DNA of 64,000 nt, taken from Micromonospora andamanensis. GTDB lineage: Bacteria > Actinomycetota > Actinomycetes > Mycobacteriales > Micromonosporaceae. Position numbers and translations under genes: made by a program. Below are positions 7,601 through 16,205 of this stretch, one piece after another. How positions within the stretch are numbered: the stretch's first letter is position 1; the number at the start of each line of letters is the position of its first letter. The notes beneath the pieces are model-generated. The model was not told where the DNA came from. It worked only from the letters and a program-made list of their open reading frames with translations, and did no database searches. The stretch covers positions 62,001-126,000 of the forward strand of contig NZ_BOOZ01000002.1 in NCBI RefSeq assembly GCF_016863495.1, read 5' to 3'.

Positions 7601-8905
7601 CTAGATTACTGATGAATGGGTGCCTCGGGAAGAGTGTCCGAGTTTGCGGGTTTGCCGCTTCGGCATCTGAGCGGCCCCGTCACGGACCGGCAGGACGACG
7701 AGCAGCACCAGGCAGAGCCACACGTATCCGTTGCGGAGTAGGAACTCCCACGGACTGCCGGTGGGCGACGGGGTGATTCCCCAGTCGTAGAAGGACACCA
7801 CTCCGTACACGATGATCGCGATGACCGCGACGGCGAGGATCACCAGCCGGCGGCGTCGGCGGGCTCCCGCAGCGGTGCGCGGATCGGTGCCCAGCGCCGC
7901 GTCGGCGAGGATCACCACCGCCGGGATGAACCAGTAGATGTGATGCGTCCAGGTGATCGGGCTGATCAGCGCTGCCACCAGGCCGGTAAGCGTCAGACCG
8001 GTGAGCGCGTCCCCGGCCTGCGACGCCCGCACCGCCCGCCACAACCCGTACCCGATGACCACCGCGACAAGCGGCAGCCAGACCAGCCGGTTCGGCTCCT
8101 CGGGGGCGGTGAGCCGGCTCAGCACTCCGAACAGCGACTGGTTGCCCGTGTAGTCGGTGCGGCCGACCCGGTCGGTGGCCCAGAGCTCGTGGGTCCAGAA
8201 CCGCCACGAGTCGCCGGGCGCGACCGCCGCGGCGAGCAGGGTCGCCCCGGCCGCTGTCGCCCCGGCCACCACCGCCGCCCGCCAGCGCCGGGTGGCCAGC
8301 AGGTAGATCACGAAGATGGCCGGGAACAGCTTGAGCGCCGCCGCCAACCCGATGCCCACCCCGGCCCAGCGGCTGTCGCGGGGTACGGCGAACAGCAGGT
8401 CGGCCAGGATCAGCACCACCAGCAGCATGTTGATCTGCCCGAAGGTGATCGTCTCCCGGGTGCTCTCCACCCCGAGCACGAGCAGCACGCCCACCACGAG
8501 GGTGAACAGGTGGGGCAGGCGGTGTCGACGGATCACCGGGTCCAGCAGCCACTTCGTGGTGACCACCACGCCGAGCAGGGTCAGCCCGGTGAAGATCGCC
8601 ACGGTGGCGCCCAGCTTCAGCCAGGAGAACGGCAGCAGGAGCAGAGCGGCGAACGGCGGATAGGTGAAGTACAGCTCGCCCTGCACCCGGTCCGGCTGTA
8701 CGTAGTCGTACAGCGGATTGCCGGCGGCCCACCAGTCCATCGCCGCCATGTAGATCTTCAGGTCGAAGAAGTTGTGGATGGTCCCGGGCAGGTAGAGGGC
8801 CGGAAGCACCGCCGCCAACGCCAACGCTCCCACGAACCGGCGAGCTGTACGGCTACCCGGGTCGTCCAGGTCGACGCTGGGTGGTGTGGCGGGTTCGGCG
8901 GGCAC
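7601..8905 (-). CDS. GT87-type (DUF2029) polyprenol-phosphate-mannose mannosyltransferase
   Basis: 434 residues with many membrane segments and the typical GT-C features of the DUF2029/GT87 family: FFDLKIYMAAMDWWAAGNPLY near the N-terminus with an acidic motif in the first outside loop, then YFTYPPFAALLLLPF and GQINMLLVVLILADL. These enzymes add mannose from polyprenol phosphate to phosphatidylinositol mannosides or lipomannan outside the membrane. The GTG at 8905 is 7 bases after TAGGGT, so it is probably leaderless; longer upstream reading would run into the divergent oligoribonuclease gene. Confidence 0.85.
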   Translation of the reverse strand: MPAEPATPPSVDLDDPGSRTARRFVGALALAAVLPALYLPGTIHNFFDLKIYMAAMDWWAAGNPLYDYVQPDRVQGELYFTYPPFAALLLLPFSWLKLGATVAIFTGLTLLGVVVTTKWLLDPVIRRHRLPHLFTLVVGVLLVLGVESTRETITFGQINMLLVVLILADLLFAVPRDSRWAGVGIGLAAALKLFPAIFVIYLLATRRWRAAVVAGATAAGATLLAAAVAPGDSWRFWTHELWATDRVGRTDYTGNQSLFGVLSRLTAPEEPNRLVWLPLVAVVIGYGLWRAVRASQAGDALTGLTLTGLVAALISPITWTHHIYWFIPAVVILADAALGTDPRTAAGARRRRRLVILAVAVIAIIVYGVVSFYDWGITPSPTGSPWEFLLRNGYVWLCLVLLVVLPVRDGAAQMPKRQTRKLGHSSRGTHSSVI

Positions 8906-8912
8906 GGGGAAG

Positions 8913-8918
8913 ACCCTA
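8913..8918 (-). promoter_or_regulatory. -10 element of the GT87 gene (leaderless)
   Basis: TAGGGT on the minus strand, 7 bases before the GTG at 8905; no Shine-Dalgarno sequence. Confidence 0.5.
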
Positions 8919-8966
8919 GCGGTCGGTGACGGTGACGGCGTGCAGCCACGAGAGTTGCGCTGCGCG

Positions 8967-8972
8967 TAGGCT
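8967..8972 (+). promoter_or_regulatory. -10 element of orn (leaderless)
   Basis: TAGGCT followed by 6 bases and the GTG start at 8979; spacing fits an mRNA beginning at the start codon. It lies back to back with the GT87 promoter. Confidence 0.5.
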
Positions 8973-8978
8973 GTCCCG

Positions 8979-9569
8979 GTGGCTGATCTTCTCGTCTGGA
9001 TCGACTGTGAGATGACCGGGCTGGACCTCGGTGGCGACAAGCTGATCGAAGTCGCCGCGCTGGTCACCGATCCCGACCTCAACGTGCTCGGTGATGGTGT
9101 CGACGTAGTGATTCACGCCGACGACGCGGCACTCGACGCGATGCCCGAGATCGTCCGGACGATGCACGGCAAGTCGGGGCTGACCGACGAGGTGCGCCGC
9201 TCCACAGTCACCCTGGCCGAGGCGGAGGAGCGGGTGCTCGACTACGTCACCCGCCACGTCAAGGACCCGCGTACCGCCCCGCTCTGCGGCAACTCGATCG
9301 CCACCGACCGTGGCTTCATCGCCCGGGACATGCCCCGCCTCGACGCCCACCTGCACTACCGCATGATCGACGTGTCCTCGATCAAGGAACTGTGCCGCCG
9401 CTGGTACCCCCGCGTGTACTTCGGCCAGCCGCAGAAGGGCCTGGCCCACCGGGCCCTGGCGGACATCCGGGAGAGCATCCGGGAGCTGGAGTACTACCGG
9501 CGCACCATCTTCGTCCCCCTGCCCGGGCCGGACGTGGAGAGCGCCAAGGCGATCGCCAGCGAGCTCTGA
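8979..9569 (+). CDS. orn: Oligoribonuclease (3'-5' exoribonuclease of small RNAs)
   Basis: 196 residues, normal for the family. The DEDDh exonuclease motifs are all visible: IDCEMTGLD (Exo I), [20 protein letters not shown] (Exo II) and [11 protein letters not shown] (Exo III). It degrades 2-5 nt RNAs and pGpG in the cytoplasm. Its start is set by the leaderless promoter. Confidence 0.97.
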   Translation: MADLLVWIDCEMTGLDLGGDKLIEVAALVTDPDLNVLGDGVDVVIHADDAALDAMPEIVRTMHGKSGLTDEVRRSTVTLAEAEERVLDYVTRHVKDPRTAPLCGNSIATDRGFIARDMPRLDAHLHYRMIDVSSIKELCRRWYPRVYFGQPQKGLAHRALADIRESIRELEYYRRTIFVPLPGPDVESAKAIASEL

Positions 9570-9684
9570 CCGCCACACCGCCTGCCCGTCCCGGCCTGGC
9601 GGCAACCCGCTGGACGCGGTCGGCCGGGGTGGGGGTATGATTTCACCGCACCCGCCCCGGGCGTTCGACCGGGCGCGGCGGCAT

Positions 9685-9761
9685 GGTGGCTGTAGCTCAG
9701 TTGGCAGAGCACCGGGTTGTGGTCCCGGTTGTCGTGGGTTCAATTCCCATCAGTCACCCCA
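9685..9761 (+). tRNA. tRNA-His (anticodon GTG)
   Basis: Full cloverleaf: acceptor GTGGCTG (9686-9692) pairs with CAGTCAC (9751-9757), preceded by the extra G-1 at 9685 and opposed by C73, as in all bacterial tRNA-His. The anticodon loop is 9717-9723 with GTG at 9719-9721. CCA is encoded at 9759-9761. Confidence 0.97.
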
Positions 9762-9765
9762 AAGG

Positions 9766-9793
9766 TCAGGCCCCCTCCACGGAGGGGGCCTGA
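9766..9793. terminator. Terminator after tRNA-His
   Basis: TCAGGCCCCCTCC (9766-9778) pairs with 9781-9793; very stable stem between the tRNA and the convergent L,D-transpeptidase gene, so it may serve both. Confidence 0.75.
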
Positions 9794-9810
9794 CGCGTTT
9801 CACCTGGTGT

Positions 9811-11079
9811 TCAGGCGATCGGGGTTTCGCTAGGCGTGACGTCCGGGTCGGTCACCTCGGGGTCCGCCGGCTCGTACGGCAGGGCGCTGCCCTTGACGTA
9901 CTCCTCCCAGCTCATGTTCCAGTCGGTCCAGCCGTTGCCGAGCTGAAGCTTGCGCTCGGTGCCTTTGACGACGATCGGGTCACCGACCTTCGTGTTGTTG
10001 AACAGCCAGGCGCCGTTGGCCATCGAGACGTTCACACAGCCGTGTGAGACGTTCGTCGTGCCCTGCTGCCCCTCCGACCACGGTGCCGCGTGGATGAACT
10101 CGCCACCCCAGGTGAGCCGTTGCGCGTAGTCGATCTTCGTCCGGTAGCCGTCGTCCGGGCCTAGCTCGTCGTACGTGTCGAAGACCGTCTTGCGCAGCTT
10201 CTCCATCACCACCATGGTGCCGCTGGAGGACGGGGTGCTCTTCTTGCCCAGGCTCACCGGGATCGTCTTGAGCGTCTCGCCGTCCCGGGTGACTGTCATC
10301 CGCTTGGTTCGGTTCTCCACGGTCATGACCAGCTTCGGGCCGACCTTGATGTCCACGCTCAGGTCGGCGCGGCCGTACCAGCCGTCGCCCAGCGGCAGCC
10401 CGCCGGCCTGCACCCGGTACGACACCTTGCTGCCGGCCTGCCAGAACTCCTTCGGCCGGTACCGGACCTCGGTGGGGCTGACCCAGTGCCAGATGCCCTC
10501 CTGGGCCGGCTCCGAGGTCACAGTCATCCGGCGTTGCAGGTCGGCGCGGTACTTCTCGGGGATGTCCCGGCCGAACTTCACGATCAGCGGCATGGCCACC
10601 CCGACCGTCTGGTCGTCACCGAGGAAACTGCTGATGCGCACCTGCTTGTCCGGCTTCTCCATCACGGTGAAGGCGCTTGTCGCGGTCGCTGGCAGGCCGT
10701 CGTCGCCGGTCGCGGTGACGGTGGCGGTGTACGAGGCGCCGTAGGTCAACGCCTTCGACGGCAGCCAACTGCTGCCGTCGGCGGCCAGGTCACCCTCGAC
10801 CGCCGCACCGTCGGCGTCGGTCAGCTCGACCGTGACGTCCTCGGCCTGCTCGGTGGCGAAGGCGATCGCCGCCGACGCCGGCACGTCCTTGGCGTCCGCC
10901 GCCGGCTCGCTGATGCTCACCGACGCCTTCGCGGCCGGCTGATCGGCGCCGTCCTGCCAGCCCGGCCCCTTGTGGCCACCCTTACCGCCGGTGCAGGCGG
11001 AGGTCAGTGCCAACGTCACGGCGAGCAAGCCCGCGGCGAGCACCCCCCGCCGCCGGTTGCGCTGGTCCCGAACTCGCAT
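9811..11079 (-). CDS. L,D-transpeptidase lipoprotein (YkuD), paralog 1
   Basis: 422 residues. A lipoprotein signal ends at LTSAC, followed by two Ig-like domains (about 50-260) and a YkuD catalytic domain with HAAPWSEG and SHGCVNVSMAN; C348 is the predicted nucleophile. It should form 3-3 cross-links in peptidoglycan or attach proteins to it, on the outer side of the membrane. It closely resembles the next gene, suggesting tandem duplication. The C-terminal tail is Asp/Pro/Thr-rich. Confidence 0.95.
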   Translation of the reverse strand: MRVRDQRNRRRGVLAAGLLAVTLALTSACTGGKGGHKGPGWQDGADQPAAKASVSISEPAADAKDVPASAAIAFATEQAEDVTVELTDADGAAVEGDLAADGSSWLPSKALTYGASYTATVTATGDDGLPATATSAFTVMEKPDKQVRISSFLGDDQTVGVAMPLIVKFGRDIPEKYRADLQRRMTVTSEPAQEGIWHWVSPTEVRYRPKEFWQAGSKVSYRVQAGGLPLGDGWYGRADLSVDIKVGPKLVMTVENRTKRMTVTRDGETLKTIPVSLGKKSTPSSSGTMVVMEKLRKTVFDTYDELGPDDGYRTKIDYAQRLTWGGEFIHAAPWSEGQQGTTNVSHGCVNVSMANGAWLFNNTKVGDPIVVKGTERKLQLGNGWTDWNMSWEEYVKGSALPYEPADPEVTDPDVTPSETPIA

Positions 11080-11204
11080 GGTGTCCTCACAGTCGTGGTC
11101 CGCTGCCCGTCCACATCACTGACGCATCAGTTCACGTACCCGTTGCGACAAGTGAACCGAAACACTGTGGGCGGGATGTCCGGATAGTGACATATTTCGT
11201 CCGG

Positions 11205-12467
11205 TCACACGGCCGGACCGGCGCCACCATCCGGAACTGGCAGCGCACTGCCCTTGACGAACTCCGACCAACTCAGGTTCCACGCGGTCCAACCGTTACC
11301 CGCCGCCAGCTTGCGCTCGGTGCCGGTGATGGTGATCGGATCGCCGATCTTCGTACGCTTGAAGAGCCAGCGGGCGTTCGCCATCGAGACGTTCACGCAG
11401 CCGTGAGAGACATTCTGCCGCCCCTGGACGCCCTCCGACCAGGGGGCCGCGTGGATGTACTCGCCACCCCAGGTGAGGCGCTGGGCAAACTGGATGTCGG
11501 TGACGTACCGGTTCTCCGGATCCGGGTCGTCCATCGTGTCGAAGACAGTGGCTTCCTTCTTCTCCATCACCACGAGGGTGCCGCTGGACGAGGGAGTCTT
11601 CTTCTTGCCCAGGCTGACCGGCAACGTCTTGATGAGCTGCCCGTCCTCGTACACCCGCATCTGCTTGTCGGAGTTGGTCACCTTCATCTCGAAGGCCGAG
11701 CCGATCTTCGCGGTGGCGTTACGGTCGACGTTGCCGAACCGGCCGTTGCTCAACGGGATGCCGGCCAGGGCGATGCGTACGGTCAGCTTGGTGCCGGCCT
11801 TCCAGTACTCCGGCGCGCGGTAGTACGCCTGCGTGCCGTTGCTCACCCAGTGCCAGGCGCCCGGCTGCGGCGGGTCGGTCTGCACGAACATCCGCTTCTG
11901 CACCTTGGCCCGGTCCTTCTTCGGGATGCCCGGGTGGAACTCCGCCACCACAGGCATCGCCACCCCGTACGTCCGGTCGTCGAACAGGTACAACCCGGAG
12001 GTGATCATCGAGCCCGGCTTGGCCATCGTGGTGAACGTGCTGGCGCCCTCGCTGACCGTGCCGTCCGGCCCCTTCGCGGAGACCGTGGCGGTGTAGCGGG
12101 TGGACCACTTCAGCGGGGCCGACGGAACCCACGAGGACCCGTCCGTACGCAGCTTGCCCTTGACCGTCTTGCCGTCCTCGGTCTTGAGCGTGACCTGCGA
12201 CACCTCGCCGCCCTCCGGCAGCTTCGCGCCGATCTCCACGCTCACCGGCCGGTTCTTCGCCCCGTCGGCCGGGCTCACCGCCAGTGGCGGGCCACTGGGC
12301 ACCTCCGGTGCCCCCGGCGTCCCCGGGGTCTCCGCGCCGGTCGCCCCGGGTGTCTGACCGGGTACGAACTCAGCAGCCGCGCGTTCCTCGCCGCAGCCCG
12401 ACAATGCCAGCGACGCCACCAGCCCCAAGGCACCAAACAACGCCCCGGCCCGCGCGAACCTGCCCAT
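11205..12467 (-). CDS. L,D-transpeptidase lipoprotein (YkuD), paralog 2
   Basis: 420 residues from the ATG at 12467, preceded by a GGGG-rich ribosome site. Lipobox LALSGC, two Ig-like domains and a YkuD domain with HAAPWSEGVQGRQNVSHGC; the catalytic cysteine is about residue 357. The layout and much of the sequence match paralog 1 downstream (HAAPWSEG, SHGCVNVSMAN, GTERKL, GNGWT, VKGSALP). The 125-bp gap between the two suggests separate promoters. An upstream GTG (12473) is a possible alternative start. Confidence 0.95.
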   Translation of the reverse strand: MGRFARAGALFGALGLVASLALSGCGEERAAAEFVPGQTPGATGAETPGTPGAPEVPSGPPLAVSPADGAKNRPVSVEIGAKLPEGGEVSQVTLKTEDGKTVKGKLRTDGSSWVPSAPLKWSTRYTATVSAKGPDGTVSEGASTFTTMAKPGSMITSGLYLFDDRTYGVAMPVVAEFHPGIPKKDRAKVQKRMFVQTDPPQPGAWHWVSNGTQAYYRAPEYWKAGTKLTVRIALAGIPLSNGRFGNVDRNATAKIGSAFEMKVTNSDKQMRVYEDGQLIKTLPVSLGKKKTPSSSGTLVVMEKKEATVFDTMDDPDPENRYVTDIQFAQRLTWGGEYIHAAPWSEGVQGRQNVSHGCVNVSMANARWLFKRTKIGDPITITGTERKLAAGNGWTAWNLSWSEFVKGSALPVPDGGAGPAV

Positions 12468-12655
12468 CCCCACCCCTGTCCTAGCGCACCCTGGCGGACA
12501 TCGTGCCGTATCGCTGCCGCCCGGCATCACCCCGGTCCCACACTTTGCGAGTAGTTTTTGTCAAATGTCCGGAAAGCTCGACCGAAGGGGGGACCCGGGG
12601 ATCGGATTGGAACCCGGTTCAGGGTGCGTGCTAGTGTTTCCCCCGTTGTCAGCGA

Positions 12656-12731
12656 GCGCCGCTAGCTCAACTGGCAGAGCAGCGGACTCTTAATCCGCGG
12701 GTTCGGGGTTCGAGTCCCTGGCGGCGCACCA
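12656..12731 (+). tRNA. tRNA-Lys (anticodon CTT)
   Basis: Acceptor GCGCCGC (12656-12662) pairs with GCGGCGC (12721-12727); anticodon stem GCGGA/TCCGC encloses CTCTTAA with CTT at 12689-12691. A73 at 12728 and encoded CCA at 12729-12731. Its 3' half is repeated exactly at 17834-17878, which marks it as an integration target. Confidence 0.97.
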
Positions 12732-12747
12732 ACGAGCAAGGCCCTGA
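12687..12747 (+). repeat. Left attachment repeat (tRNA-Lys 3' half and downstream)
   Basis: 61 bp from the anticodon loop to 16 bases past the tRNA are identical to 17834-17894. The similarity continues with a few differences through the terminator to about 12790. This is the classic att core of an element integrated in a tRNA 3' end. Confidence 0.9.
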
Positions 12748-12776
12748 CCTGGTAGAACTCTGCCGGTCGGGGCCTT
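12738..12776 (+). terminator. Terminator of tRNA-Lys
   Basis: AAGGCCCTGACCTGG (12738-12752) pairs, with two mismatches, with CCGGTCGGGGCCTT (12763-12776), followed by CTTC. A near copy lies at 17885-17924. Confidence 0.7.
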
Positions 12777-12938
12777 CTTCGCGTACGCCGGTGGGCGGTG
12801 GTCGCTCGGTGGGCGCTCGGGAGCCGTTGGACCGGGGCGGCGTCGGTGGGACGTGGTGTGACGCCAGCGGTCAGGCTCAAAGATCACACGGGTTCGCTGC
12901 CGCCCGTGCATCGCCTCGGGTGGGGATAGGGGTTGGGC

Positions 12939-13112
12939 GTGCGTCGGATCGTGCGTAGGTCGGTGCGCGCCATTCTGCTGGATGAGGACGACCGTCTCGT
13001 GCTGATCAAGCGGATCAAGTCCGACCAGGCGCCGTACTGGACGACGCCGGGCGGTGGCGTGGAGTCGACGGATGTCTCTCTGGAGGCTGCCATGACCTTG
13101 GTGTCGCGGTGA
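12939..13112 (+). pseudogene. Nudix hydrolase, N-terminal fragment
   Basis: The reading frame encodes 57 residues: VRRSVRAILLDEDDRLVLI and the start of a Nudix box (TTPGGGVESTDVSLEAA). It breaks before the REUXEEXGU part needed for metal binding and catalysis, then hits a stop at 13110. The break falls at GGCTGCC (about 13085-13091), where sequence of a YdcF-like gene begins in another frame. It cannot make an active Nudix enzyme. Confidence 0.75.
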
Positions 13113-13633
13113 TCGCGACCCGCCTGTTCCAGGAGGGGCTGTTTCCCTGGATCGTGTTCACCGGGGCGAACGCGCCGACGACGGTGGAGCGGTTCCCTCG
13201 CGGTGAGGCTGTGCACTACCGCGAATACGCGATGGAGCAGGGCGTGCCGGCGGATTCGATTCTCGTGGAGCCACGGGCGACGAACACCGCCCAGAACCTG
13301 GGGTACACCCGGCAGCTCCTGGCCGAACGGGGTATCCCGGTGCGGTCAGTGCTGATCATGTCGCGGCCGTACCAGCAGCGTCGGGCGTACGCCACCTGCA
13401 GGCTGATGTGGCCGGAGGTCGACGTGGTCTGCGCGTCGAACCCGTTGGCACTCGACGAGTACGTGCGCAATATCGGTGACCCGCGGCGGGTGGTGGAGAT
13501 GCTGGTCGGCGACACCCAGCGGATCGAGGTGTACGCCGAGCGCGGGTTTGCGATCCCACAGGAGATGCCGGACGAGGTCCGGGCTGCGTTCGAGCGACTG
13601 GTGGCGGCCGGTTACACGAGCCGGCTGGTCTGA
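13091..13633 (+). pseudogene. YdcF/DUF218-family protein, 5' truncated
   Basis: From HDLGVAVIATRLFQEGLFP to the end it reads as a good YdcF (DUF218) domain: IVFTGANAPTT, ILVEPRATNTAQNLGYTRQLL, SVLIMSRPYQQRRAYATC. The first strand of the family, with its acidic motif, is missing because the frame is joined to the Nudix fragment. A GTG at 13109 could start a 174-residue product but has no ribosome site. Family members are thought to act on nucleotide or envelope intermediates; function here is doubtful. Confidence 0.7.
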
Positions 13634-13639
13634 CGACGG

Positions 13640-14009
13640 CTACCAGCGTGGTCCACCCGACCGGACGCCCATCCGTTCGCTGAGTTCGACGGCCAGTCGA
13701 GGCGGTCGGGGGCGGATGACGATGTCCCGGACGAGGTCGCGGGAAAGCCGGTGGTAGCGCACCTGGTCTGGGCCGATGACCTCCGCGTCCAACAGCGCGC
13801 CGAGGGCGTCGTCGATGCGGTTCCAGCGCGCCAGCGCTCGCGATCGGGTCGGTCGACTCGCGCAGCCCATGAGCGGCGAACGCTAGCGGGGCGACGAGCA
13901 AACTTTCCAGGTCCAGGGTGAACGTCAACGCCACAGCTCGGGACAGCAGCGCGCCCGCTGGGGGGCGCAGCGCGTCGATCAGCAGGGCGCGGGAGTCAGG
14001 TGCGAGCAC
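13640..14009 (-). pseudogene. Eroded gene, N-terminus resembling PLD-like proteins that accompany DUF6361
   Basis: A GTG at 14009, overlapping the end of the DUF6361 gene by 14 bases, opens a frame reading RALLIDALRPPAGALLSR and TFTLDLESLLVAPLAFAAH. That is the characteristic beginning of phospholipase-D-like actinobacterial proteins as I recall them. After about 57 residues the plausible sequence moves to another frame (RIDDALGALLDAEVIG to the stop at 13640). Most of the gene seems deleted. The family assignment rests on the N-terminus only. Confidence 0.5.
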
Positions 14010-15203
14010 CGGCAGCCTCCGGCAGGTCGGCGGCGCAGCCATCGTGGATGTCGGCGAGAATCCGGCGCACCTGCGGCCACCGGAACACCAGTCGTCGGCT
14101 GCCCGACGCGCCACTCCACGTGCGGAGCAGCTTGTCGTTGACCAGCCGCGACTGGACCTTCTTCACCGACCGTTCCCGCTCGGCCACCAAGGCCCGCAGG
14201 CTCGGTTCGATGGCCGCGTCACCTGCGGCTCCGCTGGTCACCGCATCGAGCCACCGCTCGACGAACCGGCGCGCCGCCGCGTTCGTGGCGATCCGCGGGT
14301 TCTGTTGGATCAGCCGGCTCCACATTCCCGACCGCTCCCAGCCCTTCAGGCCGGGCGAGGCCGACACCCGATCGCTCCACTCCCGCAGGGCGTCGCGGTA
14401 CGTCTCCGTCGGATTCTCGTGCTCGGTCAGACCAGCCTGCTCGTACCGCTCGGCGACGAGCAGGTGCATGGCCAGCGAGAACTGCTGCGCGTCCCGGACC
14501 AGCGAGCCGACCGGCTCCGGCGCGGCGAGCGCCGCCGGCTGCCATGGCGCGTGGCCGTCGGTAACCGGCCGATGCTCGGGTTGGAGCAGGTACGCCAGCA
14601 GGGTGTTCGGTGCTGCGGCGAGAAGCCTCTCCCGTAGCCAGCGGGCCTCCTCCGGATACAGCCTCAGCCCGCCCTCCACCTCGTTCGGAAACTCGCCGGC
14701 GCGACTGGAAGCGTCGCGTGCCAGGCACCGCTCGACCGGTCGGCCAGCTCATCGGCCTCGGACAGGCCGGGAGACAGCCGTCGGTCCGGGGCGTCATCGT
14801 CACCCGTGCGGATGCCGTACCGCAGCAGCGCCGCCGCGTAGATGGCCGATGGCAGGGTTCGCACGCCGACGCCGGCCCGCCGGCCGATCACACCCTCGGT
14901 GTCGTCCCCGCGCAGCAGCGCAGCGATCACCTTCCGCTCGTTGCGGTCAACCTGCGCGGCGAGGCGCTCACCGCGCAGCCCACGCCGCTGCGCCTCCTGA
15001 TAACACCACGGCACGATCAGCAGGTACCGCGCCCGGGTCTGCAGCACCGAGGTCCCGGGAAACAGCAAGTCACTGAACGCGTCGCGGACCTGGCCGATAC
15101 CCAGCTCGTCCCGGCTCTCCGCGTCGCTGAACAGCTTGAGCAGCTCACGCATGCGCTGCTGGTCGTCGCGGGAACTGTCCAGCCAGCTCAATCCTGAGGC
15201 CAT
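13996..15203 (-). pseudogene. DUF6361-family protein, split by a frameshift
   Basis: From ATG 15203 the frame reads MASGLSWLDSSRDDQQRMRE, then DELGIGQVRDAFSDLLFPGTS and TRARYLLIVPWCYQEAQRRG, the conserved DUF6361 start. Near 14697 the frame is lost and terminates about 30 bases later. The continuing sequence (FPNEVEGGLRLYPEEARWLRERLL to GART at 13996) is in a neighbouring frame, so a single-base indel explains the split. Together the two parts give about 400 residues, the expected length. The role of DUF6361 is unknown; it often sits in defence-like islands. Confidence 0.7.
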
Positions 15204-15216
15204 GAAAGCCTTTCGC

Positions 15217-15975
15217 TCATTCTTCTGGGCCAACAATGAGGCTGCTGAGCGGACCGGTGGGCAGTGCGATCCAGCCCTCGATACGTGCGACCGTCCGCTG
15301 CTCGTCGTCCGGCTCGGCTGCCCGGCCGACCGCCACCGCACGTGCGTTCAAGGCCGCGATCACCGAGTCGAACGCGTCGTGGCTGCGTCGGCACAACCTG
15401 TCGAAAGCACCCAACTCCAGCCAGGGCGCGGCGCGGCAAAGCGCGGTCACCAGGTCGGCATGGCGCACATCCTGCTGACCTCGGCCCTTGTAGCCGCGGT
15501 ACGCCAACCCCCAACGGCACAGGGCCGCCGCCGGGTACACCTCCACAACCCGGCCGCCGCCGCAACGGTCCACGTCGTGCCCGGCAGCAGCGAGCATCGC
15601 CAGCAATCCGGCGACGCGGAAGGCAGCATGAGCGATACGGTCCGCAGCCACGCTCAGCGGAATGATGCCGGTTTCGTTGCGGACGACCTCGTCCGTCAGC
15701 CGGTAAGCCAGGCGACGTCGCCACTGGGCGCCGTCGGCATCGGCAACGGAGACGTGGCCGATGCGGTGGGCCTGCACGGCCGCCACGAAAGGCTCCGGCC
15801 AGCCGAGGGGACAGTCCAGTCCGACCTTCTCGGCGCGCTCGCTGGCCTCGACGATGTGAGCGTCGCTGACGTCGAGGACCAGGTCCCGCACTATGGCGCG
15901 GTCCGGCAGCCATTCGACCGCGGCCATCGCCGTACGCTTGTCCGCCGCTGCGAGGTCGACGCCGAGGGTCAGCAC
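15217..15975 (-). CDS. DUF429-family RNase H-fold predicted nuclease
   Basis: 252 residues, intact. The N-terminal LTLGVDLAA strand, KVGLDCPLGWPEPFVAAV and the late SHDAFDSVIAALNARAVAVG motif supply the acidic residues expected of an RNase H-like active site, and RRLAYRLTDEVVRNETG is typical of DUF429. It lies 13 bases upstream of the DUF6361 gene on the same strand, so the two were probably one operon. Substrate unknown. It is the best-preserved gene of the island. Confidence 0.75.
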   Translation of the reverse strand: MLTLGVDLAAADKRTAMAAVEWLPDRAIVRDLVLDVSDAHIVEASERAEKVGLDCPLGWPEPFVAAVQAHRIGHVSVADADGAQWRRRLAYRLTDEVVRNETGIIPLSVAADRIAHAAFRVAGLLAMLAAAGHDVDRCGGGRVVEVYPAAALCRWGLAYRGYKGRGQQDVRHADLVTALCRAAPWLELGAFDRLCRRSHDAFDSVIAALNARAVAVGRAAEPDDEQRTVARIEGWIALPTGPLSSLIVGPEE

Positions 15976-15994
15976 CGCACCACTCTAGGTGCCG

Positions 15995-16132
15995 TTAGCG
16001 CAGTAGGACATGGCTCGACCGACGGTCGTTGACCGACGTTTTAGCTGTTTCCGAGATCCGATGTGCTGAGTCAGGGCCGGGCGCGACTGCCGCGTTGAGG
16101 AGAATCGCGGTGGCTCCATCCATGTTGGTCAT
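15995..16132 (-). CDS. Possible small ORF upstream of the DUF429 gene
   Basis: 45 residues from ATG 16132, with GGAGGA 9 bases upstream. The first 20 residues (MTNMDGATAILLNAAVAPGP) have coding-like composition and the rest do not. It could be the leftover start of a deleted gene. No family recognised. Confidence 0.25.
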   Translation of the reverse strand: MTNMDGATAILLNAAVAPGPDSAHRISETAKTSVNDRRSSHVLLR

Positions 16133-16205
16133 ACTGCTTCGTCCTCCGACACATGAATCGATGGATGTTGGCTAGGCTCTTGGGCGACGACCGGGGGAGG
16201 ATCAC

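Noticed and set aside
12662..12880. Minus-strand ORF reading GTRTPNPRIKSPLLCQLS
   Set aside because: It is a translation of the tRNA-Lys gene; this peptide is a common false prediction over tRNAs.
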